Shown: in pieces, positions 1 through 5,333 of the stretch
Layout of the letters: each line of letters opens with the position of its first letter
How positions within the stretch are numbered: position 1 is the first letter of the stretch
Assembly: GCA_934254755.1 (NCBI GenBank)
Contig: CAKQMM010000101.1
Span: forward strand, 1 to 5,333
DNA length: 5,333 bases
Direction of reading: 5' to 3'
From: an uncultured Clostridia bacterium
GTDB taxonomy: Bacteria; Bacillota; Clostridia; Christensenellales; Borkfalkiaceae
Translations under genes and position numbers: made by a program
The notes under the pieces: generated by a model
Told to the model about the DNA's origin: nothing
The model's input: only the letters and a program-made list of their open reading frames with translations
The model's database searches: none

Positions 1-554
1 CTTTGGGCTTCGATACGGCGGTCAACACCGTTTTATCGGCAATCAACAATCTGCGCGACACCATGGGCTCGCACGACAGGGCGTCTTTGTTAGAGGTTAT
101 GGGCAGAAAGTGCGGCGATATCGCGCTTTATGCAAGTTTAGCGGGCGGCGCGGAATACTGCATCACCCCGGAAGTCCCCGTCGATATAGACGAAATGGCG
201 CGTTCGCTTTTACAAAGCCAGAAGCGCGGCAAAACTTCCAATATGATAGTTCTAGCGGAAGGTGCGGGCGATAAAGAAGAAATTTGCAAAAAGATAAAAG
301 AACTTACGGGCATATCCGTTAAAACCACCGTTTTAGGGCACATTCAGCGCGGCGGCTCGCCGACGATGTCCGACCGCGTGCTTGCGGCGCGCATGGCGGT
401 TAAGGCGGTTGACCTTATCAAAGAAAATAAGACGAACAGAGTTATCGGTATTAAAAACAACGCGATTATCGATATGGATATATCGGAAGCCTTAGCAATG
501 CCGAGAACGTTCGATAATAAGCTTTACGATATAGCGCACATTTTGTCGCTGTAA
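1..554 (+). CDS. pfkA: 6-phosphofructokinase, C-terminal part (5' end outside window)
   Basis: Phosphorylates fructose 6-phosphate to fructose 1,6-bisphosphate, the committed step of glycolysis, in the cytoplasm. The visible 183 residues, read from the Leu codon at 3-5, align to about residues 137-319 of the 319-320 residue Bacillus/E. coli PfkA. The family blocks LRDT, EVMGR and GHIQRGGSP are at visible residues 17-20, 31-35 and 112-120. Adding 136 gives E. coli numbering: Arg162, Met169/Arg171, Glu222, His249 and Arg252 (fructose 6-phosphate contacts) are kept, as are Arg154, Glu187 and Lys213 of the allosteric ADP/PEP site. This suggests a regulated ATP-type enzyme. The position of Arg243, a sugar-phosphate contact from the neighbouring subunit, is Lys here (visible residue 107). 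The residues that decide ATP against PPi use (GGDGS and PGTIDND) lie left of the window, so donor specificity is inferred from overall similarity. The TTG at position 3 is an internal codon, not a start. A second phosphofructokinase follows 95 bp downstream. Confidence 0.95.
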   Translation, partial: LGFDTAVNTVLSAINNLRDTMGSHDRASLLEVMGRKCGDIALYASLAGGAEYCITPEVPVDIDEMARSLLQSQKRGKTSNMIVLAEGAGDKEEICKKIKELTGISVKTTVLGHIQRGGSPTMSDRVLAARMAVKAVDLIKENKTNRVIGIKNNAIIDMDISEALAMPRTFDNKLYDIAHILSL

Positions 555-577
555 CGTTTCGGCAAAAGTTAGCGGCG

Positions 578-583
578 TATAAT
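578..583 (+). promoter_or_regulatory. Candidate -10 box upstream of the second phosphofructokinase
   Basis: A perfect TATAAT lies in the 95-bp gap between the two phosphofructokinase genes and would give a leader of about 60 nt. No convincing -35 box sits 16-18 bp upstream. The box also falls in the loop of a weak imperfect hairpin (571-577 with 585-590). An alternative pair, TTGTTA at 596-601 with TATTTA at 621-626, has a poor 19-bp spacer. The downstream gene may therefore have its own promoter or may be co-transcribed with pfkA; the sequence does not settle it. Confidence 0.3.
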
Positions 584-649
584 CCGCGCTTAGCCTTGTT
601 AAACTAAAATAATTAAGAAATATTTATTTATACCAAAAGGAGAACAATT

Positions 650-1897
650 ATGAAAAATTTGGTTGGCGCATGTATGTTTGCGCAATCGGGCGGACCTACT
701 TCCGTCATCAATGCAAGCGCCGCGGGCGTATTCATCGAAGCGTTAGGTCAAAAGAACATAACCGCGGTTTACGGCGCGGCTAACGGCATCAAGGGCGTTT
801 TGGAAGAGAACTTTTACGATATCTCTAAAGAAGATATGAAAGAGCTCGAACTCTTAAAATACACCCCGTCGTCGGCTCTCGGCTCGGTCAGATACAAACT
901 TAAAGACGCAAGCGTAGACGACACCGATTATAAAAGAATAGTTGAAGTGTTCAAAAAATATAACGTTCGTTACTTCTTCTACAACGGCGGTAACGACAGT
1001 ATGGACACTTGTAACAAAATAAGCAAATATATGCAAAAATCGGGTTGGGACTGCAACGTTATCGGCGTTCCCAAGACCATTGATAACGACTTGTATGGCA
1101 CCGACCACTGCCCGGGTTACGCTTCTGCGGCTAAATATATAGCGACCACTATTATGGAAGTAAACCTTGACGCAAAAGTTTACGATACGCCGATGGTTTG
1201 CGTTATCGAGTGCATGGGCAGAAACGCAGGCTGGCTTACCGCGGCGGCGGCTCTCGCGGGCGTTAAGGGCTTAGGCGCAGATTTAATTTACCTCCCCGAA
1301 GTTCCGTTCGACGTAGATAAATTCGTTGAAGACGTTAAAGCGGTTTGCGCTAAAAAGAACAACAAATGTATCGCTGTCGTTTCCGAAGGCATACACGATA
1401 AAAACGGCAAACTCGTTTGCGAACTCGTAGGCTCGGTTGCGCGCGACAGTTTCGGTCACGCTCAACTCGGCGGCGTTGCGGCAACCCTTGCTAACCTTAT
1501 CAAAGAAAAAACGGGCTTTAAAACGAGAGGCATCGAACTTTCGCTTATGCAGAGGTGCGGCGCTCACTTAGCAAGCAAAGTCGACGTTGAAGAAACGTTT
1601 AACGCTGGCCGCGAAGCTGTTAAAGCGGCAGTAAACGGCGAAACCGACAAAATGGTCTGCTACGCAAGAAAAGAAGGCGATAAGTACGAATGCGAATATA
1701 AACTTTTACCGCTCGAACTTGCCGCTAACACCGAAAAAACCGTTCCCCTTGAATGGATAACGAACGGCGGCACCTATATTTCGGACGAGTACGTTAAATA
1801 CGCGCTTCCCCTTATTCAAGGCGACGCGAAAGCTCCGCTTGAAGACGGCCTTCCGAGATTTGCTCACCTCAAAAAGGTTCAAGCCGGCAGAAAATAA
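650..1897 (+). CDS. pfp: Pyrophosphate-dependent phosphofructokinase (PPi:fructose-6-phosphate 1-phosphotransferase)
   Basis: A complete 415-residue cytoplasmic enzyme that interconverts fructose 6-phosphate and fructose 1,6-bisphosphate using PPi/Pi, so it can run in both glycolytic and gluconeogenic directions. The donor-site glycine of ATP enzymes (E. coli Gly104) is Asp116 within GGNDS (113-117), and the second (Gly124) is Lys142 within PKTIDND (141-147). This Asp/Lys pair is the known signature of PPi-dependent enzymes. The catalytic Asp of TIDND is Asp145. Other family blocks are the N-terminal QSGGPTSVINAS (12-23), the sugar-binding MGRNAGW (189-195), PE (216-217), SEG (245-247) and the C-terminal MQRCGAH (300-306). 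The length fits the roughly 400-420 residue PPi clade seen in Thermotoga and clostridia. The mobile-loop Asp103 equivalent is Asn115, which I recall as normal in this clade. The ATG at 650 is supported by AAAAGGAGA at 635-643. It lies 95 bp after pfkA on the same strand and ends before a strong terminator. Non-PPi use is possible but unlikely. Confidence 0.93.
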   Translation: MKNLVGACMFAQSGGPTSVINASAAGVFIEALGQKNITAVYGAANGIKGVLEENFYDISKEDMKELELLKYTPSSALGSVRYKLKDASVDDTDYKRIVEVFKKYNVRYFFYNGGNDSMDTCNKISKYMQKSGWDCNVIGVPKTIDNDLYGTDHCPGYASAAKYIATTIMEVNLDAKVYDTPMVCVIECMGRNAGWLTAAAALAGVKGLGADLIYLPEVPFDVDKFVEDVKAVCAKKNNKCIAVVSEGIHDKNGKLVCELVGSVARDSFGHAQLGGVAATLANLIKEKTGFKTRGIELSLMQRCGAHLASKVDVEETFNAGREAVKAAVNGETDKMVCYARKEGDKYECEYKLLPLELAANTEKTVPLEWITNGGTYISDEYVKYALPLIQGDAKAPLEDGLPRFAHLKKVQAGRK

Positions 1898-1909
1898 TTA
1901 AATTTAAAC

Positions 1910-1943
1910 AAATAATCGGCAGATTTTTCTGCCGATTATTTTT
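1910..1943 (+). terminator. Intrinsic terminator of the phosphofructokinase unit
   Basis: A perfect 14-bp inverted repeat (1910-1923 with 1928-1941), closed by a TTTT loop, has the GC core CGGCAG and ends in a run of five T at 1939-1943. It starts 12 bases after the stop codon of the PPi-phosphofructokinase gene, so it should end that transcript. The A-rich 5' flank could also give a T-rich tail for a transcript from the other strand. The hairpin ends only five bases before the ATG of the transposase gene at 1949. Confidence 0.9.
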
Positions 1944-1948
1944 CAACT

Positions 1949-2464
1949 ATGAAAGAAAATTTACCTAAACGGAAACGTATTCGCTTAAAAAATTACGATT
2001 ATAACTCTACGGGTGCCTATTTTGTCACTATCTGCGCGTACAAGCGGCAGAGCTTATTTGCAAAAGCAAAGCAAGGAAGCAGTTTGTTTTTCGAAGATGA
2101 CCAAAGCAGTGTTTTTACGCTGACAGAATACGGGATTATAGCAAAGAATCAACTTAAAACGCTCAGCGAAAGATATTCGAACGTGAAAATCGGCGGATAT
2201 GCAATAATGCCGAACCATATTCATGCGATTATTATCCTTGAAGAAGCGGCGGGAGCGAGCCCCCGTCCTACGTTAAGTGACGTTATTTGCGCTTATAAAT
2301 CGCTAACGAAGAGAGAATGTAATAAAATAAAACCGATTAGCAGATTGTTTCAAAATTCTTTTTACGATCACGTTATAAGAAATGAAGTTGATTATAGCGA
2401 AGTCTTAAAATATATAGAAGAAAACCCCGCAAAATGGTATTACGATAAATTGTATACCGAGTAA
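1949..2464 (+). CDS. REP-associated tyrosine transposase (RAYT, IS200-like Y1 family)
   Basis: A 171-residue single-domain HUH endonuclease of the RAYT type. Family members bind and cleave single-stranded REP hairpins and are thought to spread REP or REPIN repeats while usually staying single-copy themselves. The N-terminus (PKRKRIRLKNYDYNSTGAYF, 6-25) is typical. The HUH metal-binding motif is H90-I91-H92 in MPNHIHAIIIL (87-97). The likely catalytic tyrosine is Tyr139 in SFYDHVIRNE (137-146), followed by the usual YIEENPAKW (155-163). The length is normal and the frame intact, so it is probably functional. There is no ribosome binding site: the bases before ATG are the 3' arm and T-tract of the preceding terminator, so expression is probably low or from a promoter I cannot see. 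The start agrees with other family members. Residues 100-109 are encoded by a sequence resembling the inverted downstream REP. The absence of IS200-style ends or an accessory gene argues for RAYT rather than a mobile IS200/IS605 element. Confidence 0.92.
   Translation: MKENLPKRKRIRLKNYDYNSTGAYFVTICAYKRQSLFAKAKQGSSLFFEDDQSSVFTLTEYGIIAKNQLKTLSERYSNVKIGGYAIMPNHIHAIIILEEAAGASPRPTLSDVICAYKSLTKRECNKIKPISRLFQNSFYDHVIRNEVDYSEVLKYIEENPAKWYYDKLYTE
2246..2275 (-). repeat. REP-like sequence inside the RAYT coding region (inverted copy)
   Basis: Read on the minus strand, this 30-bp segment matches the REP-like element at 2498-2527 at 25 of 30 positions. It keeps the GTAG tetranucleotide (2268-2271 on the plus strand, read as CTAC) and most of the hairpin: 2248-2255 pairs with 2260-2267 around a 4-nt loop, with one G-T wobble and one A-C mismatch. 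It is in frame and encodes residues 100-109 (AAGASPRPTL), in a loop just after the HUH strand. It may be a REP copy absorbed into the gene or a coding sequence that the extragenic REP derives from. Chance is unlikely for this much identity, but only two copies are visible here. Confidence 0.65.
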
Positions 2465-2465
2465 T

Positions 2466-2547
2466 AACCGCAAAAAGCTTATTTATTTCACGCAACCTAA
2501 CGTAGGGCAGGGGCTTGCTCCTGCCGGATAAGCTTAAATTATCGGTT
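2466..2547. repeat. Nested inverted repeats flanking the REP hairpin
   Basis: Outside the REP hairpin there are two further short inverted matches. AAGCTTAT at 2475-2482 is complementary to ATAAGCTT at 2528-2535, and AACCG at 2466-2470 is complementary to CGGTT at 2543-2547. Together with the central hairpin they could fold the stretch between the RAYT stop codon and the GH1 promoter into a larger, asymmetric structure with a 23-nt bulge (2483-2505) on the 5' side. The individual matches are short, and AAGCTT is self-palindromic, so part of this may be chance. Confidence 0.4.
2498..2527 (+). repeat. REP-like palindrome with GTAG foot, downstream of RAYT
   Basis: GTAG (2502-2505) is followed directly by an 8-bp hairpin: 2506-2513 pairs with 2518-2525 around a CTTG loop, with a single G-T wobble. 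A 5' GTAG tetranucleotide plus an imperfect GC-rich palindrome is the established layout of REP elements recognised by RAYT transposases, and this one lies 33 bp after the stop of a RAYT gene. There is no T-tract, so it is not a simple terminator, though it could stabilise or punctuate the 3' end of the RAYT mRNA. Assignment as the cognate REP is an inference from structure and position. Confidence 0.75.
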
Positions 2548-2627
2548 GTGTTAAAAAACTAATAATAAACGATAACTTTTTCTAAATAAATGATAAGTAT
2601 TTAAATTTTTGTGTGATAAAATTTTAT

Positions 2628-2633
2628 TATAAT
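2628..2633 (+). promoter_or_regulatory. Candidate -10 box of the GH1 gene
   Basis: A perfect TATAAT lies at the end of a strongly AT-rich stretch (about 2551-2633), 29 bases before the GH1 start codon at 2663. It would place the transcript start near 2640 and leave a short leader containing the ribosome binding site. The best -35 candidate (TTTTTG at 2606-2611, 16-bp spacer) is weak. No clear operator palindrome or cre-like site is visible. Confidence 0.5.
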
Positions 2634-2650
2634 ACGTGACTGATTGTGTC

Positions 2651-2656
2651 AGGAGA
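2651..2656 (+). promoter_or_regulatory. Ribosome binding site that fixes the GH1 start
   Basis: AGGAGA ends six bases before the ATG at 2663, which is ideal spacing. An in-frame GTG at 2636 would lengthen the protein by nine residues, but it has no ribosome binding site and would lie within a few bases of the likely transcript start. The ATG at 2663 is therefore preferred. Confidence 0.85.
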
Positions 2657-2662
2657 TATTTT

Positions 2663-3961
2663 ATGAACGACGTGTTTTCAATCAAGGGGTTTAACTTCCC
2701 TAAAAATTTTTTATGGGGCAGTGCGACCGCGGGGCATCAAATCGAAGGCGACAACGTAAACGCCGATAAGTATTTCGAAGAACTTGAAACCGCTGAAACG
2801 ACGAAGGATAAAAACTTTGCGCCGAGCGGCAAAGCCTGCAACCATTACGAGCTTTATAACGATGATATTAAACTTTTAAAAAGCCTCGGGCATCAAGCGT
2901 TCAGAATGAGCGTCGAGTGGTCGCGCATAGAGCCGAGCGAAGGCGTTTTCGACGAAGCGGCGACAAATCACTATATCGATGAGGTTAAAACCCTTCACGA
3001 CAGCGGAATCAAGGTGTTTTTAACGCTTGTGCATTTTTCTAAGCCGAAGTGGTTTACCGATAAGGGCGGGTTCGGCAATTTAGATAACCTTAAATATTTT
3101 GAGCGGTATATCGATTATATCGTGCCAAAGGTTAAAGATTACGTTAGTTTTTACAACGTTTTTAATGAAGAAAATCTGGGCTTTGACGAAAAAAGCCTTA
3201 AAACAAAATTCAATTCGGTGTTTTTCCACGCAAAAGGGTATCACACAATTAAAAAGTATACCGACGCGCCCGTTTCTTCCGCGCACGCTTTCGGGCTTCA
3301 ATTTCCCAAGCGTTTGCACGATAAATTCGATAACGCCGTCGCCGACATGCGCGACGTTTATTTGAACGAATACTTCTTTCACGCAATTCGTACGGGCGAA
3401 GTGCTCGTTCCCGGGTATGGGCATAAGATAGACAAATCTGTTAAAGATACTTGCGATTTTTGGTCGATAAACATTTACGTCCGCGCTATGGTTGACGCGC
3501 GTAAAATTGACTTTAACGGCGAAAGATATCCGTTTTCAAAAGCGAATATGATAGATATGCCGTTTTATCTCGACGAATTCGACCCTGAAAACGTGGTGCA
3601 TAACTTAACCCGCCTTATGGATAAGCCCGTGTATATAAGCGAGAACGGGTGCGCGTGCGATAACGACGATTTGCGCCTTGTTTTTATGACCGAATATCTT
3701 TCCGCTTTTAAACTTTGCATAGATATGGGCGTGGACATAAGGGGCTACCTGCATTGGTCGTTTATGGATAACTACGAGTGGTATTCTTTCGTGCCGAGAT
3801 TCGGGCTTGTGGGCGTTGACTTTAAAACCTTTAAGCGCACGCCGAAAAACAGCGCGTATTTTTATAAAGAGATTATCGAAAACAACGGCTATAAGCCCGA
3901 AATGCTTAAAAAATATCTCAAAAATTATCCGCCTCTTCCGTACAATAAAGAAGATTTTTAA
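2663..3961 (+). CDS. Glycoside hydrolase family 1, probable cytoplasmic beta-glucosidase
   Basis: A 432-residue (beta/alpha)8-barrel retaining glycosidase that hydrolyses beta-linked glucosides or related disaccharides. Family blocks in order are FPKNFLWGSATAGHQIEG (12-29, with sugar-contacting Gln26), FRMSVEWSRIEP (80-91), His124 in TLVHF (121-125), the acid/base Glu169 in FNEEN (167-171), the nucleophile Glu327 in YISENG (324-329), and HWSFMDNYEW (364-373) before RFGLVGVDF (379-387) and RTPKNSAYFYKE (392-403). Glu372 in NYEW, which contacts the C4/C6 hydroxyls, is kept, whereas 6-phospho-beta-glucosidases usually replace it and carry a Ser/Lys/Tyr phosphate-binding loop not seen here. Unphosphorylated substrates are therefore likely, and import would be by a non-PTS route. 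No signal peptide is seen. Departures from the usual family are FNEEN for FNEP and HFSKPKWF for HWDLP..L, and the protein is slightly shorter than the typical 440-470 residues. The exact substrate (glucoside, galactoside or other) cannot be read from sequence. It has its own promoter candidate and a terminator directly after it, so it is probably monocistronic. Confidence 0.92.
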   Translation: MNDVFSIKGFNFPKNFLWGSATAGHQIEGDNVNADKYFEELETAETTKDKNFAPSGKACNHYELYNDDIKLLKSLGHQAFRMSVEWSRIEPSEGVFDEAATNHYIDEVKTLHDSGIKVFLTLVHFSKPKWFTDKGGFGNLDNLKYFERYIDYIVPKVKDYVSFYNVFNEENLGFDEKSLKTKFNSVFFHAKGYHTIKKYTDAPVSSAHAFGLQFPKRLHDKFDNAVADMRDVYLNEYFFHAIRTGEVLVPGYGHKIDKSVKDTCDFWSINIYVRAMVDARKIDFNGERYPFSKANMIDMPFYLDEFDPENVVHNLTRLMDKPVYISENGCACDNDDLRLVFMTEYLSAFKLCIDMGVDIRGYLHWSFMDNYEWYSFVPRFGLVGVDFKTFKRTPKNSAYFYKEIIENNGYKPEMLKKYLKNYPPLPYNKEDF

Positions 3962-3968
3962 CAACAAA

Positions 3969-4004
3969 ACCCCCGTCGCGATTACGCGGCGGGGGTAATT
4001 TTTT
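3969..4004. terminator. Bidirectional intrinsic terminator between convergent genes
   Basis: A 12-bp, very GC-rich stem (3969-3980 with 3985-3996, one T-G pair) with an ATTA loop is followed by AA and six T (3999-4004). On the minus strand the same hairpin is followed by TTTTGTTGT. It lies seven bases after the GH1 stop codon and 28 bases beyond the stop codon of the minus-strand ABC gene, so it can serve both convergent transcripts. Confidence 0.92.
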
Positions 4005-4032
4005 AATCGGCAAGTTGTGAAAGCGGGGCGGG

Positions 4033-5333
4033 TCAGCCTTCGACCGATTTGGTCGCTATGTCGTTAAGGCTCTTTAACTCGTAGAACTTGCCTTTTAACG
4101 CCATAAGCTCGTCGTAAGTACCCGTTTCCTTTATAACGCCGTTTTCCATAACGACGATACGGTCGGCGTTTCTTATAGTAGAAAGCCTGTGCGCGACTAT
4201 AAAGGTGGTGCGGTTTTGGCGCGCCGTTTCAATAGCCTTTTGAACGTGATATTCCGAAACGTTGTCGAGTGCGGAAGTAGCTTCGTCCAAAATCAGAATG
4301 CTCGGGTTGCGGATAAGGGCGCGGGCTATCGTTATGCGCTGTTTCTGCCCGCCCGAAAGCTTGCCGCCGTGTTCGCCGATGCGCGTATCGAGCCCGTCTT
4401 TAAGTTCGGGCAAAAATTCCGATACGTTCGACATTTCAACGACCCTTTGCAAATCTTCTTCGGTGTACCGTATAAGCCCGTAAGTTATGTTTTCGCGCAC
4501 GGTGCCGTCAAATAAAATGCTGTTTTGCGGCACGACGGATATGCTGTGGCGGTATTCGGACAGGTCGATGTTTTCGATATTTTCGCCGTCAATCAATAAA
4601 TTTCCGCGCGTAGGCTTTAAAAACCCGATAATCATATTCATTATCGTCGATTTTCCCGACCCCGAACTTCCTACGAAGGCTATACATTCCCCGCTTGTAA
4701 CGTGCAGGTTAAAATCTTTAATCATATCTTCGTTCGCGCCGGGGTAGCGGTAGTAAACGTGCTCGAAGTCAACGTTGCCGTTCACCTTTTCGATTTTGCG
4801 CTTGCCGCGGTTATTTTCGATATCGTCGCTGTTCATAATTTCCGAAACGGAGTGAATGGACTCTTTGCCGACCGCAAGTTGAGGCATAGAGTTTATAATG
4901 CTTTGAACGTATGCGTTAATCTGCGAAAACAGCGACTGATACAAAACTATCGACCCCGCCGTAAAACCGCTTACGCCCTTTATCGCCATAAACGCGGTGA
5001 AAAACAGGCACAAGCAACTGAACGACTGCGCCACCACCCACGAAATAGAGCCGAAGTAGGCGTTCGTTTTATCCACGTTAAGACCCTTTTGAGTTAAATC
5101 GCGGATATCGTGTTCGAAGTGAGAAATCTCTTCTTCTTCAAGCCCGTGCGCTTTCGTCACCTGAAGCATTTCAAGCATCTGCGAAAGCTTTGCGGAAACG
5201 TTTTCGGTTTGCTTTCTAAGTTCGCGGTTGCGCGTTCTTATGGGTTTACGGAAAGTGCGGGTTAAAATTATGTTTGCGGGGATAACGACCACGAAGAAGA
5301 GAGCGACCACGGGCGAGCGGTATAACGCAATTA
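4033..5333 (-). CDS. ABC exporter half-transporter (TM domain + ATPase), N-terminus outside window
   Basis: An MsbA/LmrA-type exporter subunit that dimerises in the cytoplasmic membrane and couples ATP hydrolysis to export of an unknown substrate. The frame stays open through the right edge, so the GTG at 5308-5310 is only an internal codon; residues below are counted from it. Hydrophobic stretches at about 1-16, 86-110 and 114-140 correspond to the last three of six expected transmembrane helices, with the intracellular helical region 20-85 between the first two. The ATPase domain follows: A-loop Tyr189, Walker A GSSGSGKST (214-222), Q-loop Gln262, signature LSGGQ (318-322), Walker B ILILDE (338-343), D-loop SALD (346-349) and switch His374. 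All catalytic residues are present, so the ATPase should be active. Roughly 130-150 residues are missing relative to the usual 570-600. Many such genes come as heterodimer pairs, and a partner could lie beyond the right edge. Lipid, peptide or drug export cannot be distinguished. The gene is convergent with GH1. Confidence 0.95.
   Translation of the reverse strand, partial: IALYRSPVVALFFVVVIPANIILTRTFRKPIRTRNRELRKQTENVSAKLSQMLEMLQVTKAHGLEEEEISHFEHDIRDLTQKGLNVDKTNAYFGSISWVVAQSFSCLCLFFTAFMAIKGVSGFTAGSIVLYQSLFSQINAYVQSIINSMPQLAVGKESIHSVSEIMNSDDIENNRGKRKIEKVNGNVDFEHVYYRYPGANEDMIKDFNLHVTSGECIAFVGSSGSGKSTIMNMIIGFLKPTRGNLLIDGENIENIDLSEYRHSISVVPQNSILFDGTVRENITYGLIRYTEEDLQRVVEMSNVSEFLPELKDGLDTRIGEHGGKLSGGQKQRITIARALIRNPSILILDEATSALDNVSEYHVQKAIETARQNRTTFIVAHRLSTIRNADRIVVMENGVIKETGTYDELMALKGKFYELKSLNDIATKSVEG

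Noticed and set aside
571..590. Hairpin after pfkA as a terminator
   Set aside because: The stem is short (six pairs with a bulged G), the loop is seven bases, and no T-tract follows it, so it does not look like an intrinsic terminator.
1949..2547. A complete IS200/IS605 insertion sequence
   Set aside because: The protein has the RAYT-type N-terminus and layout, there is no TnpB gene or clear left-end hairpin of the element, and the upstream boundary is an intact host terminator. A domesticated RAYT with an associated REP fits better.
2636..2662. Upstream GTG start giving a 441-residue GH1 protein
   Set aside because: It has no ribosome binding site and sits three bases after the candidate -10 box. 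The ATG at 2663 has AGGAGA at ideal spacing, and GH1 similarity begins only after it.
3099..3365. 88-codon open frame overlapping GH1 on the same strand
   Set aside because: It is an out-of-frame shadow entirely inside a GH1 gene with conserved catalytic motifs, with no independent start signals.
4702..5097. 131-codon open frame on the plus strand opposite the ABC gene
   Set aside because: It is antisense to a well-supported ABC exporter, has no family resemblance or ribosome binding site I can see, and is explained by codon bias of the opposite strand. The same holds for the antisense frames at 854-1108, 1283-1567, 3080-3424 and 3605-3967.
5308..5310. GTG as the start of the ABC transporter
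   Set aside because: The frame stays open to the window edge and the preceding residues (IALYRSP) continue the typical transmembrane helix of ABC exporters, so this is an internal valine.

Overview
The window looks like chromosomal DNA of a low-to-moderate GC Gram-positive-type bacterium, most likely an uncultured clostridial lineage (Bacillota). The grounds are strong AGGAG ribosome binding sites, a Bacillus/E. coli-type PfkA next to a PPi-type phosphofructokinase with the GGNDS/PKTIDND signature, and T-tract terminators. This placement is an inference from gene content and style, not from a marker gene.

Layout from left to right. (1) The C-terminal 183 residues of a 6-phosphofructokinase (pfkA) run in from the left edge. 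(2) After a 95-bp gap comes a complete second phosphofructokinase (650-1897) whose active-site residues mark it as pyrophosphate-dependent. It ends in a perfect 14-bp hairpin terminator. (3) Five bases after that terminator's last T begins a REP-associated tyrosine transposase (RAYT, 1949-2464) with no visible ribosome binding site. It is followed by a REP-like hairpin preceded by GTAG (2502-2525). A 25/30 near-copy of that element lies inside the RAYT gene in inverted orientation (2246-2275). (4) A family 1 glycoside hydrolase (2663-3961) has its own candidate -10 box and a strong ribosome binding site. (5) A GC-rich terminator that can work in both directions (3969-4004) separates it from a convergent ABC exporter half-transporter gene on the minus strand (4033 to the right edge), whose N-terminus is cut off by the window.

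How the parts may fit together. The two phosphofructokinases catalyse the same sugar-phosphate step with different phosphoryl donors, an arrangement that would let glycolytic flux use ATP or PPi. The GH1 enzyme has no signal peptide and keeps the glutamate that contacts unphosphorylated sugars, so it probably releases glucose inside the cell that could feed this step. The RAYT/REP unit sits between them as a separate, genome-structure-related element. I see no defence system, CRISPR array, tRNA or rRNA. The most unusual part of the window is the RAYT/REP unit, especially the REP-like sequence embedded in the transposase coding region.
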